This document shows, in pieces, positions 16,556 to 24,194 of a stretch of 59,214 nucleotides of DNA. The stretch's first letter is position 1. The number at the start of each line of letters is the position of its first letter. The position numbers and the translations under genes are program-made. This DNA comes from Oscillospiraceae bacterium (GTDB lineage Bacteria; Bacillota; Clostridia; Oscillospirales; Ruminococcaceae), in contig JAAVZY010000068.1 in NCBI GenBank assembly GCA_022791945.1, positions 1 to 59,214 on the forward strand, read 5' to 3'. The notes under the pieces are model-generated. The model had not been told where the DNA came from and ran no database searches. It saw only the letters and a program-made list of their open reading frames with translations.

Positions 16556-17407
16556 CTATTCCACGATCACGGCGCCTGCTCCCGCGTCAAGCTGGAGGTC
16601 AAACACAGCGCCGCCGGAGCCGGTGGAGTAGTCGATCCCCTCTCTGGGGGAGCCCCATCCCTCAGGAACCGCAATGACGGATCCGGTTGCTTCCAGGTGA
16701 AACTCCAGCGGGGAAGGCTCCCCGCCCAGGAACCGGAGGCAGAAGGCTCCCGCGCTGCCCTTCACGGTGAAGCGTCCGGCATAGTCCTGGGCAATATCCG
16801 CTTCAAAAGCGCCGTTCCCGCCGTTGATCGTCACGTCTCCCCTGGGATTGGAAAGCACAATCCCCAGCCCGTTCCCGTCAACAATCAGGGGCGCGGTCAG
16901 CTCCATGAAAGCAGCCCCGGCCCGTTCGCCCACCAGCTGCACCTGCTCATAGGTCTGGGCCGGCAGGGTGACCATGCACTTGTAATTCCCTTTGTCGTCC
17001 CTGGGGCGGCGGCCCTTCTCCCGGATGTCCACCACCAGAAAACCATCGTCCGGCTCTGCCGTTACGGTGATGTGCTCCGGATCGTACTCGAACAGGAGAT
17101 CCTCCTCCTCTCCCTCCTGGACGATCACCTGAGCGGCGCCCCGCACGTCCAGAACAAGCTTGGTTTCATCGCCAACAGAATAAGGAAAGGATTCCCGGTG
17201 ATCGTCGGAGCGATCGGGCAGCTCTGTCAGCTCCTCCGCGGAGGGGATATGCTCCGCAGCTTCTCCGCCGATCCGGTTTTCCAGGTAATTTTCCATCTCT
17301 TCTTCGGAAAAAATGCCGCTCAGCGCCTGGCCCACGTACTGACAGCCGGACAGGCTGACCGCAGCCAGGCAGGCCGTCAGCAGCCAGACGGCAATGGATT
17401 TTTTCAT
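16556..17407 (-). CDS. Lipoprotein with DUF4097-like beta-repeat region
   Basis: 283 residues. It starts MKKSIAVWLLTACLAAVSLSG-C: a lipoprotein signal with lipobox LSGC, so it should be anchored outside the membrane. After an acidic linker, the C-terminal two thirds is made of short repeated beta-strands (LVLDVRGAAQVIVQEGEEE, ITVTAEPDDGFLVVDIREKG, PLIVDGNGLGIVLSNPRGDV, TVKGSAGAFCLRFLGGEP) of the kind found in DUF4097/DUF2807 putative adhesins. It is the last gene of the operon with the ABC transporter and may sense or protect against envelope stress together with it. The function is not known. Confidence 0.75.
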   Translation of the reverse strand: MKKSIAVWLLTACLAAVSLSGCQYVGQALSGIFSEEEMENYLENRIGGEAAEHIPSAEELTELPDRSDDHRESFPYSVGDETKLVLDVRGAAQVIVQEGEEEDLLFEYDPEHITVTAEPDDGFLVVDIREKGRRPRDDKGNYKCMVTLPAQTYEQVQLVGERAGAAFMELTAPLIVDGNGLGIVLSNPRGDVTINGGNGAFEADIAQDYAGRFTVKGSAGAFCLRFLGGEPSPLEFHLEATGSVIAVPEGWGSPREGIDYSTGSGGAVFDLQLDAGAGAVIVE

Positions 17408-17446
17408 CGTCGTTTCCTCCCTACCATAAAGATAAAAGCTGAGCGT

Positions 17447-17476
17447 CTTTCCGGTGCGCCGCTTCGCGGCGCACCG
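17447..17476. repeat. Perfect GC-rich hairpin between ABC permease and lipoprotein genes
   Basis: Arms CCGGTGCGCCGC and GCGGCGCACCGG with a TTC(G) loop, within an operon and without a T-run. It resembles the GTGCG.../...CGCAC hairpin of the large repeats and may be a solo module or an mRNA-stabilising hairpin. Confidence 0.7.
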
Positions 17477-17486
17477 GACCCGCCTC

Positions 17487-18308
17487 TTACTCCAGATTCA
17501 GCCTGCGGCTCAGAATCCCGCGGCTGATCAGGAAGCAGGTTACTCCAGACAGGATCTCCAGCACCAGCGCAAACCAAAGAATGCAATTCAGCGCCTGTCC
17601 GATCATATGATTGTCAAACATCATTGCCTTGCTTTCCGGGTAGAAATGAAACAGAAGGGGACCTACTATCAGATTCATCAGGATGGTGGCAAAGATCTGC
17701 TCACCCACGCAGATGCCCAGATAAGCCCCGAAGGAGCACAGCAGCCGATGGCTGTTGAAAAGCTGCCCAATGGACATGGCGGCGTAAAGCTCCATTACAA
17801 AGGAACAGCATCCCAGCAGGCTGAGCAGGAGCATAAACGGCAGCAGAAAGTTGACATCCAGTCCTGTGTCCCGCTGTATTTCCAGGACAATCGGGCCCCA
17901 CCCCTCCCGGATGAGCGTAAGCGCTTCCGTGCCCGGCAGGAACACGCAGATGGAAAGGAAGGTGGTCAGAACGGTCATCAGGATCCAAATCAAGGAGGCG
18001 ATCCCTTTGGAGAGAATGTTTTCCGCAGCGGTTACCGGAAGGGTGAACATCAGATAGCCCTCCCGGCCCAGCAGCCCCTTGTAGAACCGCTGAACCGTCA
18101 GAATAATACAGAATATGGAAGCCGCCATGATCATGGCTATATACAGAAAGGTCAGCAGAAACACAGGCAGATCAAAAATCCAGCTATTACCAGAGATCAG
18201 GGCAGTGGAAAGCTTATTGATCACTGACAGGGCCAGGATTGCGCCCAGGAAGGGAAGAAAGCTCCGGCTGGTAGCCTTAAGCTCATATTTCAGCAGTTTC
18301 CCTAGCAT
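17487..18308 (-). CDS. ABC transporter permease
   Basis: 273 residues with about six hydrophobic segments (e.g. FLPFLGAILALSVINKL, VFLLTFLYIAMIMAASIFC, LIWILMTVLTTFLSICVFL, NFLLPFMLLLSLLGCCSFVM, LILWF-type segment near the end). The start MLGKLLKYELKATSR is typical of ABC-2 type permeases of the YtrC/YtrD kind in Clostridia. It overlaps the ATPase gene upstream by 7 bp, so the two are translated together. Substrate unknown. Confidence 0.85.
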   Translation of the reverse strand: MLGKLLKYELKATSRSFLPFLGAILALSVINKLSTALISGNSWIFDLPVFLLTFLYIAMIMAASIFCIILTVQRFYKGLLGREGYLMFTLPVTAAENILSKGIASLIWILMTVLTTFLSICVFLPGTEALTLIREGWGPIVLEIQRDTGLDVNFLLPFMLLLSLLGCCSFVMELYAAMSIGQLFNSHRLLCSFGAYLGICVGEQIFATILMNLIVGPLLFHFYPESKAMMFDNHMIGQALNCILWFALVLEILSGVTCFLISRGILSRRLNLE

Positions 18309-19021
18309 TTGAATACCTCCCGGAACAGAGTGTCCACAGACTTGCCCTGATTTTCGCGGATATCATCCACAGAGGATTGAAGGGCTGTCTGTCCGTTGGC
18401 GAGAAAGACAACTTCCTCCAGAACCCGTTCGATGTCATAGATCAGATGGGTAGAAATGAGCACAGTGGCGTTCTCGCTGTAATTGGTAATAATGGTGTTG
18501 AGAATATAGTCTCTGGCGGCGGGATCCACGCCTCCGATGGGCTCATCCAGCAAATAGAGCTCGGCGTTCCGGCTCATGGCCAGAATCAGCTGAACCTTTT
18601 CCTGCGTGCCCTTGGACAGAGCCTTCAGGGAATCTCCGGAGCCAACGCCCAGCCGCTTCAGCATTTCAAAGGCCTTGGGGGCGTCGAAGTCCTGATAAAA
18701 TTCCCGAAAGAAGCTGATAATATCGTTTACCCGCATCCATTCGGGCAGGAAGGACTTATCCGGCAGGTAGGAGACGCGCTTTTTGGTTTCCAGGGAGACA
18801 GGCTGACCGCCGATCAGGATCTCGCCGGAAGTAGGGGTGAGCAGACCGCTGGCCAGCTTGATCAGAGTGGTTTTCCCGCTCCCATTGGGGCCCAGCAGGC
18901 CGATGATCCGGCCTCTGGGGAGCTCCAGATTCAGGGCGTTCAGGGCCAGCATGGCCCCATACTGTTTGGTAAGCGCCTTGCAGCTGAGAATCGGGGCGGT
19001 ATCGCTCAAATGATCGCTCAT
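18302..19021 (-). CDS. ABC transporter ATP-binding protein
   Basis: 239 residues with all ATPase motifs: Walker A LLGPNGSGKTTLIK, Q-loop region VSYLPDKSFL, signature LSKGTQEK (variant of LSGGQ), Walker B LYLLDEPIGGVD and the switch histidine in VLISTHL. It powers the adjacent ABC-2 permease. I chose the second ATG (19021, MSDHLSDTAP), since AGAAAGG is 9 nt from it but touches the first ATG (19030). It follows the GntR-type regulator by about 60 bp, as in YtrABCDEF-type loci. Confidence 0.92.
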   Translation of the reverse strand: MSDHLSDTAPILSCKALTKQYGAMLALNALNLELPRGRIIGLLGPNGSGKTTLIKLASGLLTPTSGEILIGGQPVSLETKKRVSYLPDKSFLPEWMRVNDIISFFREFYQDFDAPKAFEMLKRLGVGSGDSLKALSKGTQEKVQLILAMSRNAELYLLDEPIGGVDPAARDYILNTIITNYSENATVLISTHLIYDIERVLEEVVFLANGQTALQSSVDDIRENQGKSVDTLFREVFKC

Positions 19022-19084
19022 GGAATTCATCCTTTCTATTATGGTATGGGAATCCGAGGGGCTCGGGCCTGACAGATTCCAACC

Positions 19085-19456
19085 TTACGCAGGGCCCGCG
19101 GAGGCCTCCCGGGCTACCAGAGCGGCAATCTCCTGGGGCGTCAGTCCCAGACGGCCCATCTGCTCCAGGAACTGGTGGATCTGGGTCAGTGCGATGTCCT
19201 CCTTGATTTTTTTCAGCATGGCTTTATCCTCCGTAATATACCGGCCGGCGGTCCGCTGAGTGTAAACCAATCCGGAGCGTTCCAGCTCCGCCAGGGCCTT
19301 CTGCATCGTGTTGGGATTGACCGCCGCTTCCTCCGCCAGATCCCGGACGCTGGGGAGCTTTTCTCTCGGCTGGTATTCCCCAGCCACAATGGCGCTGGTA
19401 ATCTGTTCGATCAGCTGGGCGTATATGGGACGATCCGCGCTCAGATTCCACTTCAT
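19085..19456 (-). CDS. GntR-family regulator, YtrA subfamily
   Basis: 123 residues. The winged helix-turn-helix DNA-binding domain runs from residue 1 to about 75 (PIYAQLIEQITSAIVAGEY, KLPSVRDLAEEAAVNPNTMQ, ALAELERSGLVYTQRTAGRY). A short helical dimerisation tail follows, which marks the YtrA subfamily. Such regulators repress their own ABC-transporter operon and are relieved by cell-wall-active compounds. ATG 19456 overlaps the stop of the upstream lipoprotein gene by 4 bp. A matching palindrome sits over the operon promoter. Confidence 0.93.
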   Translation of the reverse strand: MKWNLSADRPIYAQLIEQITSAIVAGEYQPREKLPSVRDLAEEAAVNPNTMQKALAELERSGLVYTQRTAGRYITEDKAMLKKIKEDIALTQIHQFLEQMGRLGLTPQEIAALVAREASAGPA

Positions 19457-19842
19457 GGATCCTGCGCCTCCTTCCCCCAGAGGACGGAATAACTTCCGGA
19501 CGCGCCCTCGCACTCCACCGTCAGCCGGTAGCGTCCTGGTTCCTCAAGGACAGCCGTATCCCCGCCGGTTTCCGTAAAGGTGCGGTCATACTGTTCCGTC
19601 CCCTCCCCGTCCTCAATCCGGAACCGGATGGAGCCCTTTTCCAGCACGCAGTCAAATTGCAAGGAAGGCTCCTCCGGGAGCTCCAGCCACTGAATGTAGG
19701 TTCCGCTTTTCAGCAGAAACCTGCTTTCCAGCGCGGTATCCGCAGCTTTGGTTACGTCCATCAGGGCAGCATGCTTCACATTGCAGCCTGTCAGTACTGC
19801 CGCCAGAAGCAGCGCAGCCAGAGCTGGTTTCCAGTGTTTCAT
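19453..19842 (-). CDS. Small lipoprotein
   Basis: 129 residues. The signal peptide MKHWKPALAALLLAAVLTG-C ends in lipobox LTGC. The mature part has beta-rich sequence (IQWLELPEEPSLQFDCVLEKG, GRYRLTVECEGASGSYSVLWG), reminiscent of small secreted sandwich domains. I do not recognise the family. It is the first gene of the GntR/ABC operon, directly behind the regulated promoter. Confidence 0.75.
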   Translation of the reverse strand: MKHWKPALAALLLAAVLTGCNVKHAALMDVTKAADTALESRFLLKSGTYIQWLELPEEPSLQFDCVLEKGSIRFRIEDGEGTEQYDRTFTETGGDTAVLEEPGRYRLTVECEGASGSYSVLWGKEAQDP

Positions 19843-19884
19843 CTTCCACTCCTTTCCCCGGCGCTCCCGCCGGAAACTGTATTA

Positions 19885-19934
19885 TTGTATTACTATCTTG
19901 ATACAAGTATACAGCGCTCCGTCCGCAATGTCAA
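19885..19934 (-). promoter_or_regulatory. Promoter and GntR operator of the lipoprotein/ABC operon
   Basis: On the minus strand: TTGACA (19934-19929), exactly 17 bp, TATACT (19911-19906). Abutting the -10 is a perfect palindrome TTGTAT-N10-ATACAA (19885-19906). A near-consensus promoter with a palindrome over the start site, in front of a YtrA-type repressor gene, points to autorepression. Confidence 0.85.
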
Positions 19935-19969
19935 TAGGGAGCAGAAATTATTTTGCTGAGTCAGCAGGG

Positions 19970-20254
19970 CCCCGGGGGGAAGACCTCGAGGGCGCTGCCC
20001 TCGAGCACCCGTCAAGGGGATGCGTCCCCTTGGATTCCCGTCTTTTTAAGGGCGTAGAGGGGTGGGGTTCAAGTCTGCACAGACTTCTTACTCTCTGCCT
20101 CGCTGGTACTCCCCGCAGAGACGATCGCCCGCCTACCCATTTTTTCGTAAAGAAAAAATTCAGCCCTACAGGCGGCGCAGAGGTTACGACGCAGAGAGCT
20201 TCGGGCGTGTTCTGCTACGCTCATACTTTCTGCAAGGAGCGGGCTGGTGCTACG
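19970..20254. repeat. Modular hairpin repeat, left half copy
   Basis: Contains GAAGACCTCGAGGGCG with hairpin arms CTCGAGGGC/GCCCTCGAG, a CAAGGGGATGCGTCCCCTTG hairpin, AAGTCTGCACAGACTT (20071-20086; TG/CA centre variant), CTCCCCGCAGAGACGATCGC and a T/A hairpin at about 20140-20161. It runs directly into the nested element at 20255. Confidence 0.85.
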
Positions 20255-20500
20255 CACGGAATCCCCCAGTCAGGGCTACCGCCTGTCGGCGGCATCCCTG
20301 CCAGCCCCCTTTAACAAGGGGGCCGAGCCAACTCTATGTACTGATGGACGCCTTGTGCGAATTTAGGATGATCCGCATTCCTTAAATTCGCACAAAGCGT
20401 CTATAGACGCAGAAAGTCGGCTCGCCTCCCTTGTTAAAGGGAGGGGGACCGCCGCTGCTCCGAAGGAACGGCGGTGGTGGAAGGATTCCGATCGTGGCAC
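20255..20500. repeat. Nested inverted-repeat element
   Basis: Bounded by ACGGAATCCCCCAGTCAGGG and the near-complement GGAAGGATTCCGATCGT. Inside are a pair CCCCCTTTAACAAGGGGG-like/CCCTTGTTAAAGGGAGGG, the pair TGTGCGAATTTA/TAAATTCGCACA (about 20347-20396), and GACGCC/GGCGTC-type pieces; the whole can fold on itself. Related copies are at about 30095, 40715 and 54525. In each case the sequence lies within or beside the central module of the larger repeat. Confidence 0.75.
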
Positions 20501-20795
20501 AAAATCCCTCCCCGCAGCGCCTATGAGCGTGGCAGTATTACGCTCGGGACTCTGTGCGGCGCACAGAATATCCCGCACGCAGGAGGGAGCTTTTTTCTTT
20601 ACGAAAAAAGCGTACTGCGGGAATCAGACTCTCTGCGTGGCAGTGATTCGGAAGTCTGTACAGACTTGACCCCCAACCCCTTCCGCCCTTAAAAAGCCCT
20701 TAAAAATAACGGGAATCCAAGGGGAATCCCTTCCCCTTGGCAGAGCGCGAGACAGAGTCTCGCGGCCTTGCCATTCGAAAGAGGTCTGTACAGAT
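20501..20795. repeat. Modular hairpin repeat, right half copy
   Basis: Begins in the central module (CCTCCCCGCAGCGCCTATGAGCG region), then the T/A hairpin AGCTTTTTTCTTTACGAAAA (about 20589-20609), AAGTCTGTACAGACTT (20652-20667), CCAAGGGGAAT..TTCCCCTTGG, and hairpin A as GCGAGACagaGTCTCGC followed by GGCCTTGCCATTCGAAA. Confidence 0.85.
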
Positions 20796-20805
20796 TTTCC
20801 ATGGG

Positions 20806-20834
20806 TTGACGGAAAGGGGGGTGGGGGGTATACT
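20806..20834 (+). promoter_or_regulatory. Promoter of the 20.9-kb acetyltransferase gene
   Basis: TTGACG (20806-20811), 17 bp (G-rich) and TATACT (20829-20834). The predicted start, about 20841, is 44 nt before the start codon. Confidence 0.75.
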
Positions 20835-20884
20835 GGGTAGAAGAGCCCAAGCAGGGCAACCTATCAAAGGAGTGTCAGACATTT

Positions 20885-21331
20885 ATGAAACTGCGTCCCT
20901 TTGTCCCGGAGGACCGGACAGACTTTTTGGACATGTGCGCTGATTTTTATAGCGGGGAGGCCGCGCTGAAGCCGATTCCCTCCGCCCAGATGAAGGCTAC
21001 CTTTGACGCCGTTATCTCCGGCTCCCCCTACGTCCGGGGCTTTATCCTCGATCAGGACGGGAATGCCGCCGGGTACGGGCTGGTATATCCCTTTTACTCC
21101 AACGAAGCCGGCGGGCTCTGCCTGATGCTGGACGAAATCTACGTCCGCCCGGAGTTCCAGGGACGGGGCTTCGGCAGCCAGTACCTGCGGGAGGTGGCCG
21201 CCGCCTTCGGGCCGGAGGCGGTGGGGCTGAAGCTGGAAATCTGCCCCAGAAATCCCAGAGCCCGCGCCCTTTATGAGCGTTCCGGTTTTTCCGTTCTGGG
21301 CTATGACAGCATGATCAAGCCCCTTCAGTAA
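20885..21331 (+). CDS. GNAT-family N-acetyltransferase
   Basis: 148 residues, single GNAT domain. The cofactor loop is VRPEFQGRGFGSQYL after the strand LMLDEIY; ICPRNPRARALYERSGF follows, as in RimI-like acetyltransferases. The substrate is unknown. AAAGGAGT lies 10 nt before the ATG, and the gene has its own good promoter. No close functional link to the following genes is evident. Confidence 0.9.
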   Translation: MKLRPFVPEDRTDFLDMCADFYSGEAALKPIPSAQMKATFDAVISGSPYVRGFILDQDGNAAGYGLVYPFYSNEAGGLCLMLDEIYVRPEFQGRGFGSQYLREVAAAFGPEAVGLKLEICPRNPRARALYERSGFSVLGYDSMIKPLQ

Positions 21332-21432
21332 CCCCGCTGTCCACTTATTTACAGAATCTTAACCCTTTGACCGTCGCAATCCTGTAGAATAAAGGGGTCA
21401 AAACGATCTGCGATCGGAGGAGATCCGCCCCG

Positions 21433-22305
21433 ATGTTCGGATATATCAGGCCCTGTAAACCGGAACTGAAGGTAAGGGAGTTTGAAACCTTCCAGGCGGT
21501 CTACTGCGGGCTGTGCAAAGAGCTTTCCCACGTATACGGCCCCTTTGCCAGCCTGACCCTGAGCTATGATTTCACCTTTATTGCCACCATCTCCCTGGGA
21601 CTCTCAGAGCAGGAATGCGGATTTAAACGGTGCGCCTGCGCGGCCAATCCTTTTCGGAAGAAGCCCTGTCTCCTTCCCTGCGGGGATCTGACCTACTGCG
21701 CCTCAGCGGCAATGCTGATGATCTACTACAAGCTCCGGGATGACATTCAGGATTCCGGCCCTTTGAAGGGGCTGGGATACCGGATGCTGCTCCCCTTCGC
21801 CGCCCACGCCCGAAAAAAAGCCGCCCGCCTCTTTCCGGAGGCGGACGCTGTGATGGCGGAATTTATCCGCCGTCAGGGCCAAGTGGAGCGGGAAGGCTGC
21901 TCCAGCCTGGATCAGGCGGCGGATCCCACTGCCAACGCTTTGGCCCTGCTCTGCCAAAGGCTTTCGGACAGGCCGGCCCAGCAAACAGTGCTCCACCGGT
22001 TCGGATATCTTCTGGGGCGGTACGTCTATTTCGCCGACGCCCTGGACGACCTGGAGGAGGACGCCAGGAAGGGCGGGTATAATCCCTTCCTGGCCCGGTT
22101 CGGCGCCCTGCCCATGGAGGAAATCCGCTCCCATGCCCGGCAGGTGCTGAATCTGACTGTGGGAGAGCTCCCGCCCGCCTACGAGCTTTTGGAGCTGAAA
22201 CGCTACAAGCCGATTCTGGACAACATCATCTATCTGGGCCTCCATAACGAGCTCAACGCCATTACCGCAAAGGGGAAAGGAACGCTTCATGAACAATCCC
22301 TATGA
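21433..22305 (+). CDS. DUF5685-like protein
   Basis: 290 residues. N-terminal [20 protein letters not shown] and [16 protein letters not shown] give a CxxC-type pair, with more cysteines in [18 protein letters not shown]. An alpha-helical body follows, with an acidic stretch [21 protein letters not shown] that recalls the aspartate-rich helices of isoprenoid-synthase-like folds. The pattern fits DUF5685, a clostridial family of unknown function. Its 3' end overlaps the J-domain gene by 17 bp, so the products are probably made together. A GATCGGAGGAGAT ribosome site precedes the ATG. Confidence 0.75.
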   Translation: MFGYIRPCKPELKVREFETFQAVYCGLCKELSHVYGPFASLTLSYDFTFIATISLGLSEQECGFKRCACAANPFRKKPCLLPCGDLTYCASAAMLMIYYKLRDDIQDSGPLKGLGYRMLLPFAAHARKKAARLFPEADAVMAEFIRRQGQVEREGCSSLDQAADPTANALALLCQRLSDRPAQQTVLHRFGYLLGRYVYFADALDDLEEDARKGGYNPFLARFGALPMEEIRSHARQVLNLTVGELPPAYELLELKRYKPILDNIIYLGLHNELNAITAKGKGTLHEQSL

Positions 22306-22909
22306 GATTCTGGGTGTCAGTCCCAATGCCTCCGATGAGGAGATCAAATCGGCCTATCGGGAGCTTGCCAAAAAGTACCACCCGGACAACTACCATGACA
22401 GCCCTCTGAAGGAGCTTGCCGAAGAAAAAATGGCCGAGGTCAACGGGGCCTTCGACGCGGTGATGAACGAGCGCCGCAGCGGAGGGAGCCCCCGCCAGTC
22501 CCAGAGCTACAGCTCCGGCAGCGCCTCCTCTTTCGGGGATATCCGAAGCCTGATCCAATCCAACCGGCTGGTGGACGCAGAGGAGCTGTTGGACGGTGTT
22601 CCCCTGAATCAGCGGGACGGAGAATGGTATTTTCTCAAGGGGAGCGTTTTTTACGCCAGGGGCTGGCTTGAGGACGCTTTCAATCATTTTCAGACCGCCT
22701 GCCGCCTGAGCCCCAACAACATGGAGTACCAGGCCGCCCTGAACCGGATGGGCTGGCAGCGTCAGGGCAATATGGGCGGCTACGGCCAGGGGCAGTACCG
22801 CCAGCCTCAGGGAATGAACATGATGGGCTGTACGCCCTGTGATATCTGCTATGGCATGATGTGCGCCGACTGCTGCTGCGACTGTCTGGGCAGCGGCGGA
22901 TGCTGTTAG
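22289..22909 (+). CDS. J-domain protein with TPR-like middle and Cys-rich tail
   Basis: 206 residues. The J domain (residues 1-60, [33 protein letters not shown]) has the HPD motif that stimulates DnaK ATPase. A flexible Ser-rich linker follows, then two TPR-like helices ([37 protein letters not shown]). The tail is rich in Gly, Gln and Met and ends in eleven cysteines within 33 residues ([19 protein letters not shown]...GCC). The tail could bind metal or an Fe-S cluster. It is paired with the DUF5685-like gene, which also has cysteine pairs. Confidence 0.85.
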   Translation: MNNPYEILGVSPNASDEEIKSAYRELAKKYHPDNYHDSPLKELAEEKMAEVNGAFDAVMNERRSGGSPRQSQSYSSGSASSFGDIRSLIQSNRLVDAEELLDGVPLNQRDGEWYFLKGSVFYARGWLEDAFNHFQTACRLSPNNMEYQAALNRMGWQRQGNMGGYGQGQYRQPQGMNMMGCTPCDICYGMMCADCCCDCLGSGGCC

Positions 22910-22932
22910 GCTCTGCGGCACACCGGGAGGCC

Positions 22933-22984
22933 TGCCCCGCGTCCGTCTCTGGCTGATTCGAAGGACTGCGGACGCGGGGGTCTT
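22933..22984 (+). terminator. Terminator-like hairpin after the J-domain gene
   Basis: CCCCGCGTCCG (22935-22945) pairs with CGGACGCGGGG (22969-22979), an 11-bp GC stem. Only a short T-poor tail (GTCTTGCTG) follows, so termination efficiency is uncertain. Confidence 0.55.
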
Positions 22985-23013
22985 GCTGTGCTTGCTGTGA
23001 GGGAGGAATTGGT

Positions 23014-23562
23014 GTGAACCGCTCTAATGCCCGGCGGACAGCCTACGGAGGGGTGCTTTCAGCCCTCAGCCTGGCTCTGCTGCTGCTTTCCGGGCTGTTT
23101 CCCTTTGCGGAGTATTCCGCTGCCGCCCTGTCGGGAATCGTCCTGGCAGCATTGGTCATTGACTTCAGCAGAAAGACTGCCTGGCTGGCTTATGGAGCCG
23201 TGTCCCTGCTGGGCCTGCTCATCGTTCCCAACAAGGAATCAGCCCTGCTCTTTCTGTTTCTCCTGGGGTACTATCCCATTGTCAAATCCAATCTGGAGCA
23301 GCTCAGGCGCCGCCCGGTGGAATGGGCCTGCAAGCTCCTGCTGTTTAACGGAGCGGTTGCTGCCGCCTATTGGATCATGCTCCGGGTGCTGGGAATGACC
23401 TACCTGTTAGAGGATCTCCCGGGCCCGACTCCGGCGGCGGGTCTGGGCATCCTTCTGATAGCGGCCAACGCGGTCTTTGTTCTCTACGATCTCACGCTCA
23501 GCCGCCTGATCTTCCTCTACTGCCGTCAGCTCCGTCCCCGCCTGCAAAAGCTGCTCGGGTAG
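23014..23562 (+). CDS. Integral membrane protein of unknown function
   Basis: 182 residues, five or six hydrophobic segments (GGVLSALSLALLLLSGLFPF, AALSGIVLAALVIDF, WLAYGAVSLLGLLIV, ALLFLFLLGYYPIV, LLLFNGAVAAAYWIMLRVLG, GLGILLIAANAVFVLYDLTL). The pattern of a short N-terminal charged stretch and closely packed helices recalls small S-component-like proteins, but I do not recognise a family. The start is GTG 23014 with GGGAGGAA 7 nt upstream. It follows the J-domain gene, with a strong hairpin between. Confidence 0.7.
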   Translation: MNRSNARRTAYGGVLSALSLALLLLSGLFPFAEYSAAALSGIVLAALVIDFSRKTAWLAYGAVSLLGLLIVPNKESALLFLFLLGYYPIVKSNLEQLRRRPVEWACKLLLFNGAVAAAYWIMLRVLGMTYLLEDLPGPTPAAGLGILLIAANAVFVLYDLTLSRLIFLYCRQLRPRLQKLLG

Positions 23563-23579
23563 GTGCTTTCAGGCTCCAA

Positions 23580-23770
23580 ATCGAAGACCTTGAGGCTCCG
23601 CCTCAAACTCCGCCAAGGGGAGCTGGCTCCCCTTGGATTCCCGTCTTTTTGGAGGTTATGGGAAGCAGAATTTCAGTCCCTGCCTCGCTGATACTCCCTG
23701 CGGGGACGATCGCTCGCCTACCCACTTTTTCGTAAAGAAAAAGATTCGATTCTACAGATTCTTACTCCCT
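23580..23770. repeat. Modular hairpin repeat, diverged left-half copy
   Basis: Has hairpin A in the variant TTGAGGctccgCCTCAA (23590-23606), where both sides of one pair changed from C-G to T-A; CCAAGGGGAGC/GCTCCCCTTGG; ATTCCCGTCTTTTTGG; TGCCTCGCTGATACTCCC; and a shortened T/A hairpin CTTTTTCGTAAAGAAAAAG (about 23726-23744) in which the flanking T-A pair has become C-G on both sides. Confidence 0.8.
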
Positions 23771-23781
23771 GCGACCCCAGC

Positions 23782-23810
23782 TTGACTTTCCTTCTGCTTT
23801 CCTTTATAAT
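23782..23810 (+). promoter_or_regulatory. Promoter of the small RNA upstream of the hyd genes
   Basis: TTGACT (23782-23787), exactly 17 bp, TATAAT (23805-23810). A near-consensus promoter not followed by an open reading frame. Confidence 0.8.
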
Positions 23811-23816
23811 AAGCAC

Positions 23817-23997
23817 ATAGCACACTGCCTTCAACCCCAATGGATCAGTTCCGGAGGGGACGCGGGCGCTTTAAGCTCAATTTACATCAGGTTGCGCTGA
23901 CTTCTACGGGCTCCGGCCCTGCGAACAAAGGCGGCTGTATCCCTACTCCCAACCAAGAGCAGGATCGCTCCGCGCCTTTTTCGCGCGGAGCTTTTTT
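23817..23997 (+). ncRNA. Structured small RNA candidate, about 180 nt
   Basis: Bounded by a near-consensus promoter and a strong terminator, with no credible ORF. Pairings I can trace by eye: ACACTGCC with GGCGGCTGT (outer, near 23830 and 23937), TTCCGGAG with CTCCGG (near 23867 and 23921), and GGCGC with GCGCT (inner), which stack into a long rod with internal loops. That shape would suit 6S RNA, and size also suits other clostridial structured RNAs such as raiA. I cannot match the primary sequence to any family from memory. It lies upstream of the hydrogenase-maturation genes but has its own terminator. Confidence 0.6.
23967..23997 (+). terminator. Intrinsic terminator of the small RNA
   Basis: GCTCCGCGC (23967-23975), loop CTTTTTC, GCGCGGAGC (23983-23991), then six T. 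A perfect 9-bp stem. Confidence 0.93.
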
Positions 23998-24015
23998 GCG
24001 CCCGGAGATGCCCCA

Positions 24016-24168
24016 GCGCCTGTTCAGGCTTACAGGACGCTCAAAGGGCAAAGCTGCGAGAGCTCTGCTCTCGCGCTCTGCGGCGCGTCGTTTTACGACG
24101 CACCGCAGAGACTCGAGGCAGAGCCTCGAGGTCTTGCCCTTCCGAACACGCAGAGAGCCTGGACAGGC
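24016..24168. repeat. Compact complete copy of the modular repeat with terminal inverted repeats
   Basis: A 150-bp unit with both ends: left GCCTGTTCAGGCT, right AGCCTGGACAGGC (12 of 13 complementary). Inside, in order: GGGCAAAGCTGCGAG with hairpin GCGAGAGC/GCTCTCGC; CTCTGCG, the hairpin GCGTCGTtttACGACGC, and CGCAGAG closing on it; hairpin CTCGAGGcagagCCTCGAG; then GTCTTGCCCTTCCGAACACGC. The central module is absent. It ends 6 bp before the ribosome-binding site of the next gene. Confidence 0.88.
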
Positions 24169-24194
24169 AGTGAGAAAGGAGGTTGCTGTCTCTT

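Noticed and set aside
23817-23997. SRP RNA, tmRNA or RNase P RNA
   Set aside because: The conserved SRP domain IV tetraloop region, the tmRNA tag/tRNA-like ends and the RNase P core are all absent; 6S- or raiA-like identity remains open.
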